Assembly: GCF_021869535.1 (NCBI RefSeq)
Contig: NW_026262659.1
Span: 310,001-374,000, forward strand
Reading direction: 5' to 3'
Length of the DNA stretch: 64,000 bases
Source of the DNA: Mytilus californianus
Lineage: Eukaryota; Mollusca; Bivalvia; Mytilida; Mytilidae
Under the pieces are notes generated by a model that ran no database searches, was not told the origin of the DNA, and was given only the letters and a program-made list of their open reading frames with translations. Below, in pieces: positions 55,501-62,935 of the stretch. How positions within the stretch are numbered: the stretch's first letter is position 1; every line of letters begins with the position of its first letter. The translations under genes and the position numbers were made by a program.

Positions 55501-58500
55501 ACAAACATGGCCGCCATGGCTAAAAATAGAACATAGGGGTCAAATGCATTTTTTGGCTTATATCTTAAAAATCTCAACACTTAGAGAAAATCTGACGGGG
55601 TAAAAATGTTCAGTAGGTCAAGATCTATCAGCCCTGAAATTTTCAGAGGAACCGAACAACCCATTGATAGGTTGCTTCCAATAAATTGGTAATTTTAAGG
55701 AAATTTTGCAATTTTTTGTTATTTTCTTGAGTATTATTGAAGATAAAGATAAACTGTAACCAGCAAAAATGTTCAGCAAAGTAAGATCTACAAAAAAGTT
55801 AACATGACCTAAATTGTCAATTGACCCTTTAATGATTTATTGCCCTTTAAAGACAATTTTACACAATTTGTTCATCATGTTTGCTAACATTTAAAAATCT
55901 TCTCCTCTGAAACTACTGGGTAATACTTCTAAACTTTAACTGAACATTCCTTAGGGTAACTGGTTTATAAAGTGTATCCAAAATTTTGATCCATTAACAA
56001 ACATGGCCGCCATTGCTAAAAATAGAACATGGGGTCAAATGCAGTTTTTGGCTTTGATCTCAAAAACTATAGCAGTTAGAGCAAAAGTGACAAGGAGTTT
56101 AAGTGATGAATAAGTCAAAATCTATCTGCTATGACATTTTCTGATCAATTGGACCACCCATTGTAGGGTTACTGTCCAAAATAGTTTATTTTTATGAAAT
56201 TTTACTGTTTTTGGTTATTAGTTTTACTATTATAATAGATAGAGAGAAAGTGTAAATGGCAAAAATGTTCAGCTAAGTAGGATCTGCAAATAAGTCAAAT
56301 GATCAAAATAGTCAATTGACTCCTTACGGAGATATTGCCCTTGAAAAGTTTATTTTATTTACATTTTTTCGTGCAAGTCTAATACTATTTCAAAAATCTT
56401 CTCTGAAACTACTGGGCCAAATACTTCCAAACTTTAATTTGATGTTTCTTAGGGTATCTAGTTTGTAAATTGTATCTGAAGTTTTGATCCATCAACAAAC
56501 ATGGCCGCCATGGCTTGAAATAGAACATGGGGACAAAAGCAGTTTTTGGCTTATATCTCAAAAACTACAGCAGTTAGAGGTGTCAGACCACCAATTAACT
56601 CCCTCCAATTTAGAATGTCTGTAAAAGTAGTCCTACTCTGACACAAAATAGTGCTTTTGAGGTCATTGTTTACTTAAACTAACAATCAGTTGTGCAGAAA
56701 AGAAACTTTTGGTGAAAGAGAAATATATTTAGATCATTTTGAGCCAAAATTTACTTGTCTATGAGTTTGCATTAAAAATTGAGGATTAATGCGCTCCATA
56801 GTATACCAATTTAAGGTTTTCAGAAAACCAGGGGTTATTTTTAGTAGTACTTGTGTTCTGAAGGTCAGTTTTTTCTTATAAGACTTTAAAGGTAGGACGA
56901 AAATTGGCTTGTAGAAAGGTGATACATGTACAATTCAGGATATACCTGGTTTCTATGAAGTTAAACAAAAAGTTTAATTTTACCTGTCAAGTAATCTTCA
57001 GACCAATCGGACAACTTATTGTTGGGTTACTGTCCAGAAATAGTTAATTTTTAGGAAATTTTAAAGTGTTGGGTTATGTATTATCTTTCATATTATTATA
57101 GAAAGAGAGAAAGTGTAATGACAAAATTGTTCAGCAAAGTAAGATCTACAAATAAGTCAAATGTCTGAAACTGAAATTGCAGGTGAGCAATATCAGGCTC
57201 TCATGAGCCTCTTGTTATTCACACTAATGATGTAACATGTTATATACTGTACATTTACACTAATGATGTACCATGTTATATACTGTACATTCACACTAAT
57301 GGTGTAACATGTTATATACTGTACATTTACACTAATGATGTAACATGTTATACTGTACATTTACACTAATGGTGTAACATGTTATATACTGTACATTTAC
57401 ACTAATGGTGTAACATGTTATATACTGTACATTCACACTAATGATGTACCATGTTATACACTGTACATTTACACTAATGATGTACCATGTTATAAACTGT
57501 ACATTTACACTAATGATGTACCATGTTATAAACTGTACATTTACACTAATGACGTACCATGTAATAAACTGTACATTCACACTAATGATGTACCATGTTA
57601 TAAACTGTACATTCACACTAATGATGTAACATGTTATATACTGTACATTCACACTAATGATGTAACATGTTATACACTGTACATTTACACTAATGATGTA
57701 ACATGTTATACTGTACATTTACACTAATGATGTAACATGTTATATACTGTACATTTACACTAATGATGTAACATGTTATAAACTGTACATTTACACTAAT
57801 GAGGTACCATGTTATATACTGTACATTCACACTAATGGTGTAACATGTTATATACTGTACATTTACACTAATGATGTACCATGTTATAAACTGTACATTT
57901 ACACTAATGATGTACCATGTTATACACTGTACATTTACACTAATGATGTAACATGTTATACTGTACATTTACACTAATGATGTAACATGTTATACTGTAC
58001 ATTTACACTAATGGTGTAACATGTTATATACTGTACATTCACACCAATGATGTACCATGTTATAAACTGTACATTCACACTAATGATGTAACATGTTATA
58101 TACTGTACATTCACACTAATGATTACACTGTACATTTACACTAATGATGTAACATGTTATAAACTCTACATTTACACTAATGATGTAACATGTTATAAAC
58201 TGTACATTCACACTAATGATGTACCATGTTATATACTGTACATTCACACTAATGATGTAACATGTTATACTGTACATTTACACTAATGATGTAACATGTT
58301 ATAAACTGTACATTTACACTAATGATGTAACATGTTATAAACTGCACATTCACACTAATGAGGTACCATGTTATATACTGTACATTCACACTAATGGTGT
58401 AACATGTTATATACTGTACATTCACACTAATGGTGTAACATGTTATATAATGTACATTTACACTAATGATGTAACATGTTATACACTGTACATTTACACT

Positions 58501-61500
58501 AATGATGTAACATGTTATATACTGTACATTCACACTAATGATGTAACATGTTATACACTGTACATTTACACTAATGATGTAACATGTTATACTGTACATT
58601 TACACTAATGATGTAACATGTTATAAACTGTACATTTACACTAATGAGGTACCATGTTATATACTGTACATTCACACTAATGGTGTAACATGTTATATAC
58701 TGTATATTTACACTTATGATGTAACATGTTATATACTGTACATTTACACTAATGGTGTAACATGTTATATACTGTACATTTACACTAATGATGTAACATG
58801 TTATATACTGTACATTTTCACTAATGATGTAACATGTTATACTGTACATTTACACTAATGATGTACCATGTTATATACTGTACATTCACAATAATGGTGT
58901 AACATGTTATATACTGTACATTCACAATAATGATGTAACATGTTATATACTGTACATTTACACTAATGATGTAACATGTTGTAAACTGTACATTCACACT
59001 AATGATGTAACATGTTATAATGTTATAAACTGTACATTCACACTAATGATGTAACATGTTATAAACTGTACATTCACACTAATGATGTACCATGTTATAC
59101 ACTGTACATTCACACTAATGACGTACCATGTTATATACTGTACATTTACACTAATGACGTTCCATGTTATGCACTGTACATTTACACTAATGACGTACCA
59201 TGTTATATACTGTACATTCACACTAATGACGAACCATGTTATATACTGTACATTCACACTAATGGTGTAACATGTTATATACTGTACATTTACACTAAAG
59301 ATGTAACATGTTATATACTGTACATTTACACTACTGGTGTAACATGTTATATACTGTACATTCACACTAATGATGTAACATGTTATATACTGTACATTCA
59401 CAATGGTGTACCATGTTATATACTGTACATTTACACTAATGATGTAACATGTTATACTGTACATTTACACTAATGGTGTAACATGTTATATACTGTACAT
59501 TTACACTAATGGTGTAACATGTTATATACTGTACATTCACACTAATGGTGTAACATGTTATATACTGTACATTTACACTAAAGATGTAACATGTTATATA
59601 CTGTACATGTATTTACACTAATGATGTAACATGTTATACTGTATATTTACACTAATGATGTAACATGTTATAAACTGTACATTTACACTAATGATGTAAC
59701 ATGTTATACTGTACATTTACACTAATGATGTACCATGTTATATACTGTACATTAACACTAATGATGTAACATGTTATATACTGTACATTCACAATAATGA
59801 TGTAACATGTTATATACTGTACATTTACACTAATGATGTAACATGTTATATACTGTACATTTACACTAATGGTGTAACATGTTATATACTGTACATTTAC
59901 ACTAATGATGTAACATGTTATATACTGTACATTTACACTAATGATGTAACATGTTATATACTGTACATTTACTCTAATGATGTAACATGTTATATACTGT
60001 ACATTCACACTAATGGTGTAACATGTTATATACTGTATATTTACACTTATGATGTAGCATGTTATATACTGTACATTTTTAGGAGTAAGTTATCAACAAA
60101 ATATTCCACATTACAAAAGATGATAAAAGATTTAAAGACAGAAACCTGGAGTCAAGATGACCATATTAGGTATTGAACCATTCACATTTATGATAAGCAT
60201 ACACCAAGATATTCCATTGAAGAGGGTTAACCTGTGTATCTAGAAAAATATTGTGCAGTTTTCTCTTTCCCTTTTCTATGCTCTTTCAATGAAGACTTTA
60301 AAGTAAAAACAAATCATTTGAACTTATAACATTATTGATTGTTGTTTGTGTGGAAATAAAATTGAGAAAGGAAATGAGGAATGTGTCAAAGAGACAACAA
60401 CATGACCAAAGAGCAAAAAACAGAACAAGGCCACCAATGGATCTTCAACACAACGAGAAAATCCCGCACTCGGAGGCGGGTTACAGCTGGCCCCTTAAAC
60501 AAAAATGTGTACTAGTTCAGTTTACTTTTATTTTGCAGAAAAAAAATCTTTTATCCTGGACCTTTCAATGATAAAAATTGAAACAAATACAGAATGAACA
60601 AAATATTCACATCTTATCAAACATACCAAAATTTCTTGTAGTTTTCACATTTTGTTAGTAAACTAAAGTTACTTCTTCTTATGAAGAGGACTTCATTTAT
60701 TTGCATAATTACCATGTAACCGGTATTTTTGCTGTATTCTGTCAAGATTTGGATTTTAAAGCCAGGATAAACGCTTTATTTTTAAATGGCTTAAAGGTTT
60801 AAAGCAAAGATGAAACTGGACATTAATCAAGTTTTTAGATAGTTGAAACATAATTTCACCTTTAACAAGGTTTAGAGAATACTGATTCTTTGAAAAAGGT
60901 TAAGAGAATTTGGCAGCACTGAAACTTTTATCAAGGTTTAGAGATTACGTTGGATTTCTATTTTTAGATATTTAAAAGGAGAGGTATTTTCAAAGCAGGA
61001 TAACCTAAAGGAAGAAGGACAGATATTGTTTGAGGTCAGAGCAGAGAAAGCCAGTCTACTAGAGAAACTAGAAATCCTGGAAGAGTAAGATTATTAATAC
61101 AACACATAAATAGTCATTGAAGCCTTCAAAGAGCTTCTGATCCTTATTCATCAAGTATGTAACAGAATGTGAGACATAAAGATGTTGATCGGTTGGTGTC
61201 AGTGTTTTCTTTTTGTATGAAGCTTTTGATTTCAGATGGTTGAAGAGCTGATAATCCATATTTGGTATATTATTGTATTATGGTCTGAAGTTTCATCTGG
61301 CATAGGTCTGGAGTTTTCATCTGGCATAGGTCTGAAGTTTTCATCTGGCATAGGTCTGAAGTTTTCATCTGGCATATATATATTTCCATAGTCCTTAACC
61401 TCATTTTTATATTCGCATGACTGCTGAAAAAAATATTTGGACTTTTCTAGTGCACTTCTTATTGTTCTGTTGATGGAGATAAAAGAAGAATGTTTAATGT

Positions 61501-62333
61501 TCTCAACTCTCGCACAAAAGTGTTTTCCTGTTTTGTAGATGTTTTTAATATAAAATTAGAGGATGTGGTATGATAATGACAGGATTTTGACTTCATTCAC
61601 ATCACAGATTTTGGTATTTTGTTTGAACATTATATTGACATTTTTTATTATGTATTGTGGTTTGAATTGCATCTCATTGACGTTTCCATGAGTCTTAAGG
61701 GCATACGATAGCAGTTTCGATCCCACTGTGTTTTCTTCACGAAAATTTGCATTCTTGCTATTTTTCATCTCGTCAATTCAAATATATATATGTATTAATA
61801 AAAAATGTACCTTTACATGCATTTTTTTTTAGATCAATGGGGTCCAAATTTTAGACATTTACTCAAAATTTGGGTTTCTTGGAAATTTCTATCCTTAAGA
61901 AGGAAATACTTAACTTTTTTGTTTCAAAAGATAAACACAAGCTGATTTTTGTAAAAAAAAAAACATTTGGAATATCTTCTTCACATAAGTATGCTATAAA
62001 TTTGTGTAACAATTCTATGAAAAAAATTATTTTTTAGTGAATTTTCATGATTTTAGAAAAGTAACATTTTTGGTACGTTAGCGACGTCATTACCTCCACT
62101 ATACTGTAATGTATGCCCTTAAGCCCTGATGATAACTCTTGTTTTAATTGCACATTGTAACAAATAAATATAATTATGTTATATTGCTCTGAGATGGTGC
62201 AGCTGTTTATTAGTGTTATAATAAATCATTCTTTCATAGAGTAATCATATAAATCATTTCAGAGAAAATGGAACATTGAATGAAAACATCAAGACATTAA
62301 CAGAAAAGTACCATGTTATTGAAGGTCAATTTG
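37515..62333 (+). CDS. HMMR: HMMR/RHAMM coiled-coil spindle protein gene, 12 exons, 3' end outside the window
   Basis: HMMR binds microtubules and centrosomes and supports spindle assembly; in vertebrates it is also known as a hyaluronan receptor. Exons: 37515-37560, 42569-42667, 43940-44022, 44522-44596, 45155-45343, 45877-46078, 51112-51165, 51517-51587, 51821-51996, 60083-60169, 60968-61084 and 62263-62333. All phases agree over 423 codons with no stop. The N-terminus MAFSKAPFKRFNEKIG then CAPPVGSYD matches human MSFPKAPLKRFNDPSG then CAPSPGAYD, a family hallmark. IKRLVQERNNLDKQL matches human [16 protein letters not shown]. From residue ~80 it is Lys/Glu/Leu-rich with heptads. The human protein is 724 residues, so roughly 300 should follow outside. 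Introns 5, 6, 9 and 12 carry junction-linked tandem repeats. Confidence 0.92.
38562..38858. mobile_element. Right-end fragment of the CAGGGGTACTACTTGTACAAG element
   Basis: Matches the right ~300 bp of the element at 39,059-39,730, ending in the same ACTTGTACAAGTAGTACCCC TG terminus. The left half is missing. Between the two copies (38,864-38,983, minus strand) is a frame reading MLSISSKVCVYDVASDLPTV and FGFELQVYQESIQCFNDQAN, which I do not recognise and which could be an exon remnant. Confidence 0.75.
39059..39730. mobile_element. hAT-like MITE with ~75-bp inverted termini
   Basis: It starts CAGGGGTACTACTTGTACAA and ends with the reverse complement, and homology continues inwards through TTTATTTACTTGAAGAA and ATATACTTATATAAGT for about 75 bp. 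The CAGGGG terminus resembles hAT elements. Flanks ACTGGTATATGT (left) and ACTGTATGT (right) are similar but not an exact 8-bp duplication. No transposase inside. Confidence 0.82.
39731..40030. other. HMMR: HMMR intron 1 spacer
   Basis: AT-rich intronic sequence between two elements. Nothing recognised. Confidence 0.5.
40031..41465. mobile_element. Element with CCCAAACGAAG termini and eight ~135-bp internal tandem repeats
   Basis: Left end TTAAGTCTCCCAAACGAAGT then TTGGGAAGACTT (a hairpin), right end GAGCTTCGTTTGGGAGACTT: the terminal segments are inverted copies. After a (TTC)n tract at 40,080-40,110 come about eight ~135-bp repeats anchored on GGGTTAGTCCCCAGGGGTCA (near 40,411, 40,545, 40,680, 40,815, 40,950, 41,087, 41,208, 41,332) and CCCACCCCTAAACCATATAT. 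Non-coding, in HMMR intron 1. Confidence 0.82.
41466..42239. other. HMMR: HMMR intron 1 spacer
   Basis: No gene or known repeat recognised. A short imperfect TTCTGTGGTATA triplication lies at 42,010-42,095. Confidence 0.45.
42240..42440. repeat. Interspersed repeat (GGGTTCCGCGGAACCC / CGACAAAAGTCGCAGGCTCG)
   Basis: Opens with the palindrome GGGTTCCGCGGAACCC and includes two TCGCAGGCTC-ACAAAAAT segments. A related TGCGACAAAAGTCGCAGGCT stretch is at 32,688-32,715. No coding content. Confidence 0.65.
42569..42667 (+). CDS. HMMR: HMMR exon 2
   Basis: Encodes GCAPPVGSYDPKEKDKAVAL then QFDKGGDRFKTPK. Human: GCAPSPGAYDVKTLEVLKGP then VSFQKSQRFKQQK. Acceptor ATTGCTAG, donor GTAATA. Phase 1 on both sides. 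Confidence 0.95.
42668..43939 (+). other. HMMR: HMMR intron 2
   Basis: Contains a 120-bp repeat fragment (GGGCTCAACATGACCATTTC at 42,714) and the MITE at 43,473-43,823. Otherwise nothing recognised. Confidence 0.55.
43473..43823. mobile_element. MITE with ATACACCTAATCGCTATTTA termini
   Basis: Left ATACACCTAATCGCTATTTA and right TAAATAGCGATAAGGTGTAT are inverted copies with one mismatch, followed inside both ends by CCGGAT/ATCCGG-type sequence. A related, diverged element (ACACCTTTAACATATCGCTA to AATAGTGATAAGGTCTA) is at 52,442-52,610. Confidence 0.8.
43940..44022 (+). CDS. HMMR: HMMR exon 3
   Basis: Encodes DILLGPGSFDIDTPAKKCLL then NQSTCSNG. GPGSFD resembles the GPG-type motifs of the HMMR N-terminal region. 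Acceptor CTGTTTTAG, donor GTGAGT. Phase 1 in, phase 0 out. Confidence 0.88.
44522..44596 (+). CDS. HMMR: HMMR exon 4
   Basis: A 75-nt phase-0 exon encoding GDKKKNHKTSENSMEMAKIK then DLERE, the start of the coiled coil, like human ...NDKDLKILEKE. Acceptor TTATTTGCAG, donor GTATCC. Confidence 0.88.
45155..45343 (+). CDS. HMMR: HMMR exon 5
   Basis: Encodes IKRLVQERNNLDKQLTHRGD, DIIKLEGRLQTAHTDKISLQ and AKIASLEKELKELKKSNEVL then RNK. Human: [20 protein letters not shown] ... EKTSLSANNATLEKQLIEL. Strong heptads. Phase 0 on both sides; donor GTAGAT. Confidence 0.93.
45357..45475 (+). pseudogene. HMMR: Tandem partial duplicate of HMMR exon 5 with its donor
   Basis: From ACAGATAAAATCTCCCTTCA (45,369) to AAATAAG|GTGGAT (45,458/45,459), the last ~87 bases of exon 5 plus donor are repeated 115 bp downstream with about 12 differences. 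It has no frame continuing from exon 5: reading on from 45,343 hits a stop after six codons. An AG before ATAAAATC could act as an acceptor, but in phase 0 a stop follows within nine codons. Confidence 0.9.
45877..46078 (+). CDS. HMMR: HMMR exon 6
   Basis: Encodes MTNADTACKKQESLQHELSS, LKHQMECKNKEIARVKHELD, ITLNHQNSELHILENVVTVI and EERIHHL. Coiled coil. Acceptor TCTGGGCAG, donor GTATGT. Phase 0 in, phase 1 out. Confidence 0.9.
46690..47045 (+). repeat. Interspersed repeat, GATTGCCAATGAGACAAC family
   Basis: GGGTATGATTGCCAATGAGA, GGCCTTCAACAATGAAAAAA, ACAAACTGTAGTC at the end. Near full length, in HMMR intron 6 directly before the 36-bp array. Confidence 0.85.
47138..51104. repeat. 36-bp minisatellite, ~110 copies, ending at the HMMR exon 7 acceptor
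   Basis: The consensus unit is GGTACTGTATAACAGTGGTA followed by ATATCTCCTATTGTTT. Variable positions are TATCTCC/TATTTCC/TATTGCC, GGTAAT/GGTTAT, AACAGTGG/AGCGGTGG and CAGTGG/CAATGG. There is one single-base insertion near 48,145. The period is a multiple of three and the unit lacks stops in several frames, which yields 1,000-1,360-codon frames on both strands; these are artefacts. The last unit runs straight into TTTTCTTGTAG, the acceptor of exon 7. Confidence 0.97.
51112..51165 (+). CDS. HMMR: HMMR exon 7
   Basis: A 54-nt exon encoding DVDVDHKSPTPKNNSELG plus one base. Acceptor TTTTCTTGTAG directly abuts the 36-bp array; donor GTAAGT. Phase 1 on both sides, so it could be skipped without a frame change. 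The least conserved of the exons. Confidence 0.78.
51517..51587 (+). CDS. HMMR: HMMR exon 8
   Basis: Encodes (S)SKRKGSEDLTCNMKPENTKK then IVE. Acceptor TTATAACAG, donor GTAAAA. Phase 1 in, phase 0 out. Confidence 0.82.
51821..51996 (+). CDS. HMMR: HMMR exon 9
   Basis: Encodes KLQKRFNETIQEFDKKIQIF, KTRYERIMEDKVDMQHSLEN and KEIALKNYMKKSDTLEKN. Long coiled coil. Acceptor TGATTTGTAG, donor GTAATT. Phase 0 in, phase 2 out. Confidence 0.9.
52020..52420 (+). repeat. Interspersed repeat, GATTGCCAATGAGACAAC family
   Basis: GTTGTATGATTGCCAATGAG, TATGGCCTTCAAAAATGAAC, ACTATAAAAGGCCCAGACA and GGGACAGTGGTGTAA in the family order. HMMR intron 9. Confidence 0.85.
52442..52610. mobile_element. Short relative of the ATACACCTAATCGCTATTTA MITE
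   Basis: Left ACACCTTTAACATATCGCTA and right CAAATAGTGATAAGGTCTA are imperfect inverted copies. About half the length of the copy at 43,473-43,823. Confidence 0.6.
52640..52885 (+). repeat. First block of the 36-bp HMMR intron 9 minisatellite
   Basis: About six diverged copies of ACACTAATGATGTAACATGT then TATATACTGTACATTT. One copy at about 52,755-52,785 reads ACATTTTTAGGATTATGTTA then TC, resembling the acceptor and first bases of exon 10 (ACATTTTTAG|GAGTAAGTTATC). Confidence 0.85.
52817..55249. repeat. 2,433-bp tandem duplication, copy 1
   Basis: This segment and 55,250-57,640 are almost identical at a constant offset of 2,433 bp (for example ACAACTTATTGTTGGGTTAC at 54,579 and 57,012). 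I noticed only a few substitutions, such as AAGAATCTTC against AAGAATGTTC (52,962/55,395). Each copy contains the 1.9-kb AGCTCAACTGGCC element plus a stretch of the 36-bp array. Confidence 0.95.
52887..54782 (+). mobile_element. 1.9-kb AGCTCAACTGGCC element, copy 1
   Basis: It begins in a hairpin (AGCTCAACTGGCCC / GGGCCATGTGAGCT) and ends in another (AGGCTCTCATGAGCCT). Inside are three ~500-bp tandem segments starting AATCTTCTCCTCTGAAACTA near 52,965, 53,463 and 53,961, each with ACAAACATGGCCGCCAT. No open frame of note. A truncated, more diverged copy lies at 22,860-23,125, so it is an interspersed family. Confidence 0.82.
54783..55318 (+). repeat. 36-bp HMMR intron 9 minisatellite, second block (~15 copies)
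   Basis: Same unit as above with a 32-bp variant lacking ATAT (GTTATACTGTACATTT). Sub-type order is shared with 57,216-57,640 because of the 2,433-bp duplication. Confidence 0.95.
55320..57215 (+). mobile_element. 1.9-kb AGCTCAACTGGCC element, copy 2 (from the tandem duplication)
   Basis: Near-identical to 52,887-54,782, including both terminal hairpins and the internal triplication. It arose by tandem duplication with its flanking array rather than by a second insertion, since the flanks are duplicated too. Confidence 0.9.
57216..60082 (+). repeat. 36-bp HMMR intron 9 minisatellite, main block (~80 copies), ending in the exon 10 acceptor
   Basis: Units of 32-36 bp (ACACTAATGATGTAACATGT then TATATACTGTACATTT) with substitutions at GATGTAACATG/GATGTACCATG/GGTGTAACATG. 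The last unit reads TATACTGTACATTTTTAG and is itself the polypyrimidine tract and AG of the exon 10 acceptor. Open frames on the minus strand are by-products of the period. Confidence 0.97.
60083..60169 (+). CDS. HMMR: HMMR exon 10
   Basis: Encodes (R)SKLSTKYSTLQKMIKDLKTE then TWSQDDHI plus two bases. Coiled coil. The acceptor ACATTTTTAG is the last minisatellite unit; donor GTATTG. Phase 2 on both sides. Confidence 0.9.
60335..60520 (+). repeat. Interspersed repeat (GTCAAAGAGACAACAACATG family)
   Basis: Includes GAGGAATGTGTCAAAGAGAC and ATGGATCTTCAACACAACGA then AATCCCGCACTCGGAGGCGG. I recall such a stretch as common in mussel DNA. The frame at 60,335-60,571 runs through it and is not a gene. 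Confidence 0.6.
60968..61084 (+). CDS. HMMR: HMMR exon 11
   Basis: Encodes (R)YLKGEVFSKQDNLKEEGQIL, FEVRAEKASLLEKLEILE and part of a Glu codon. Coiled coil. Acceptor CTATTTTTAG, donor GTAAGA. Phase 2 on both sides. Confidence 0.9.
61290..61378. repeat. ~29-bp tandem repeat
   Basis: Four copies of GGTCTGAAGTTTTCATCTGG followed by CATA, in HMMR intron 11. The surrounding 61,085-61,690 holds nothing else recognised. Confidence 0.85.
61695..62122. mobile_element. TTAA-flanked MITE with GGGCATAC termini
   Basis: TTAAGGGCATACGATAGCAG at the left and AATGTATGCCCTTAA at the right: a perfect 12-bp inverted repeat, TTAAGGGCATAC. TTAA at both outer edges fits a piggyBac-type target duplication, but the inner GGG is the opposite of the usual CCC. 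No open frame. Confidence 0.75.
62263..62333 (+). CDS. HMMR: HMMR exon 12
   Basis: Encodes EENGTLNENIKTLTEKYHVI then EGQF plus one base. Acceptor AATCATTTCAG, donor GTGAGT. Its last ~24 bases plus the donor seed the 32-bp array that follows. Later exons lie outside the window. Confidence 0.88.
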
Positions 62334-62935
62334 GTGAGTCTATTATGTTATTGAAGGTCAATTCGGGGAGTCTATTATGTTATTGAAGGTCAATTCGGGG
62401 AGTCTTTTATGTTATTGAAGGCCAATTTAGTGAGTCTTATGTTATTGAAGGTCAGTTCGGTGAGTCTATTATGTTATTGAAGGTCAATTCGGTGAGTATT
62501 ATGTTATTGAAGGTCAATTCGGGGAGTCTATTATGTTATTGAAGGTCAATTCGGGGAGTCTTTTATGTTATTGAAGGCCAATTTAGTGAGTCATGTTATT
62601 GAAGGTCAATTCGGTGAGTCTATTATGTTATTAAAGGTCAATTCAGTGAATCTTATGTTTTTGAAGGTCAATTCAGTGAGTCTATTATGTTATTGACGGT
62701 CAATTTGGGGAGTCTTATGTTACTGACAGTCAATTCGGTGAGTCTATTTTGTAATTGACGGTCAATTTGGGGAGTCTATTATGTTATTGAAGGTCAGTTC
62801 GGTGAGTCTATTATGCAATTGAAGGTCAGTTCGCTGAGTCTACTATGTAGTTGAAGGTAAGTTCAAATAGTCTACTATGTAATTGAAGGTCAGTTTGGTG
62901 AGTCTATTATGTGATTGTAGCTATGATAGGTAAGG
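62334..62935 (+). repeat. 32-bp minisatellite copying the HMMR exon 12 donor (~18 copies)
   Basis: Each unit reads ATGTTATTGAAGGTCAATTC then GGTGAGTCTATT, which is the exon end ...ATGTTATTGAAGGTCAATTTG and its donor GTGAGT. Spacing is 28-34 bp, as the TCTATT part is sometimes shorter. About half the copies keep GGTGAGT; others read GGGGAGT or AGTGAGT. Divergence rises with distance from the exon. Confidence 0.94.

Noticed and set aside
54967..60008. Open frames repeating NVQYITCYIIS
   Set aside because: By-products of the second 36-bp minisatellite. Frames break wherever a 32-bp variant unit occurs, and there is no start or splice context.
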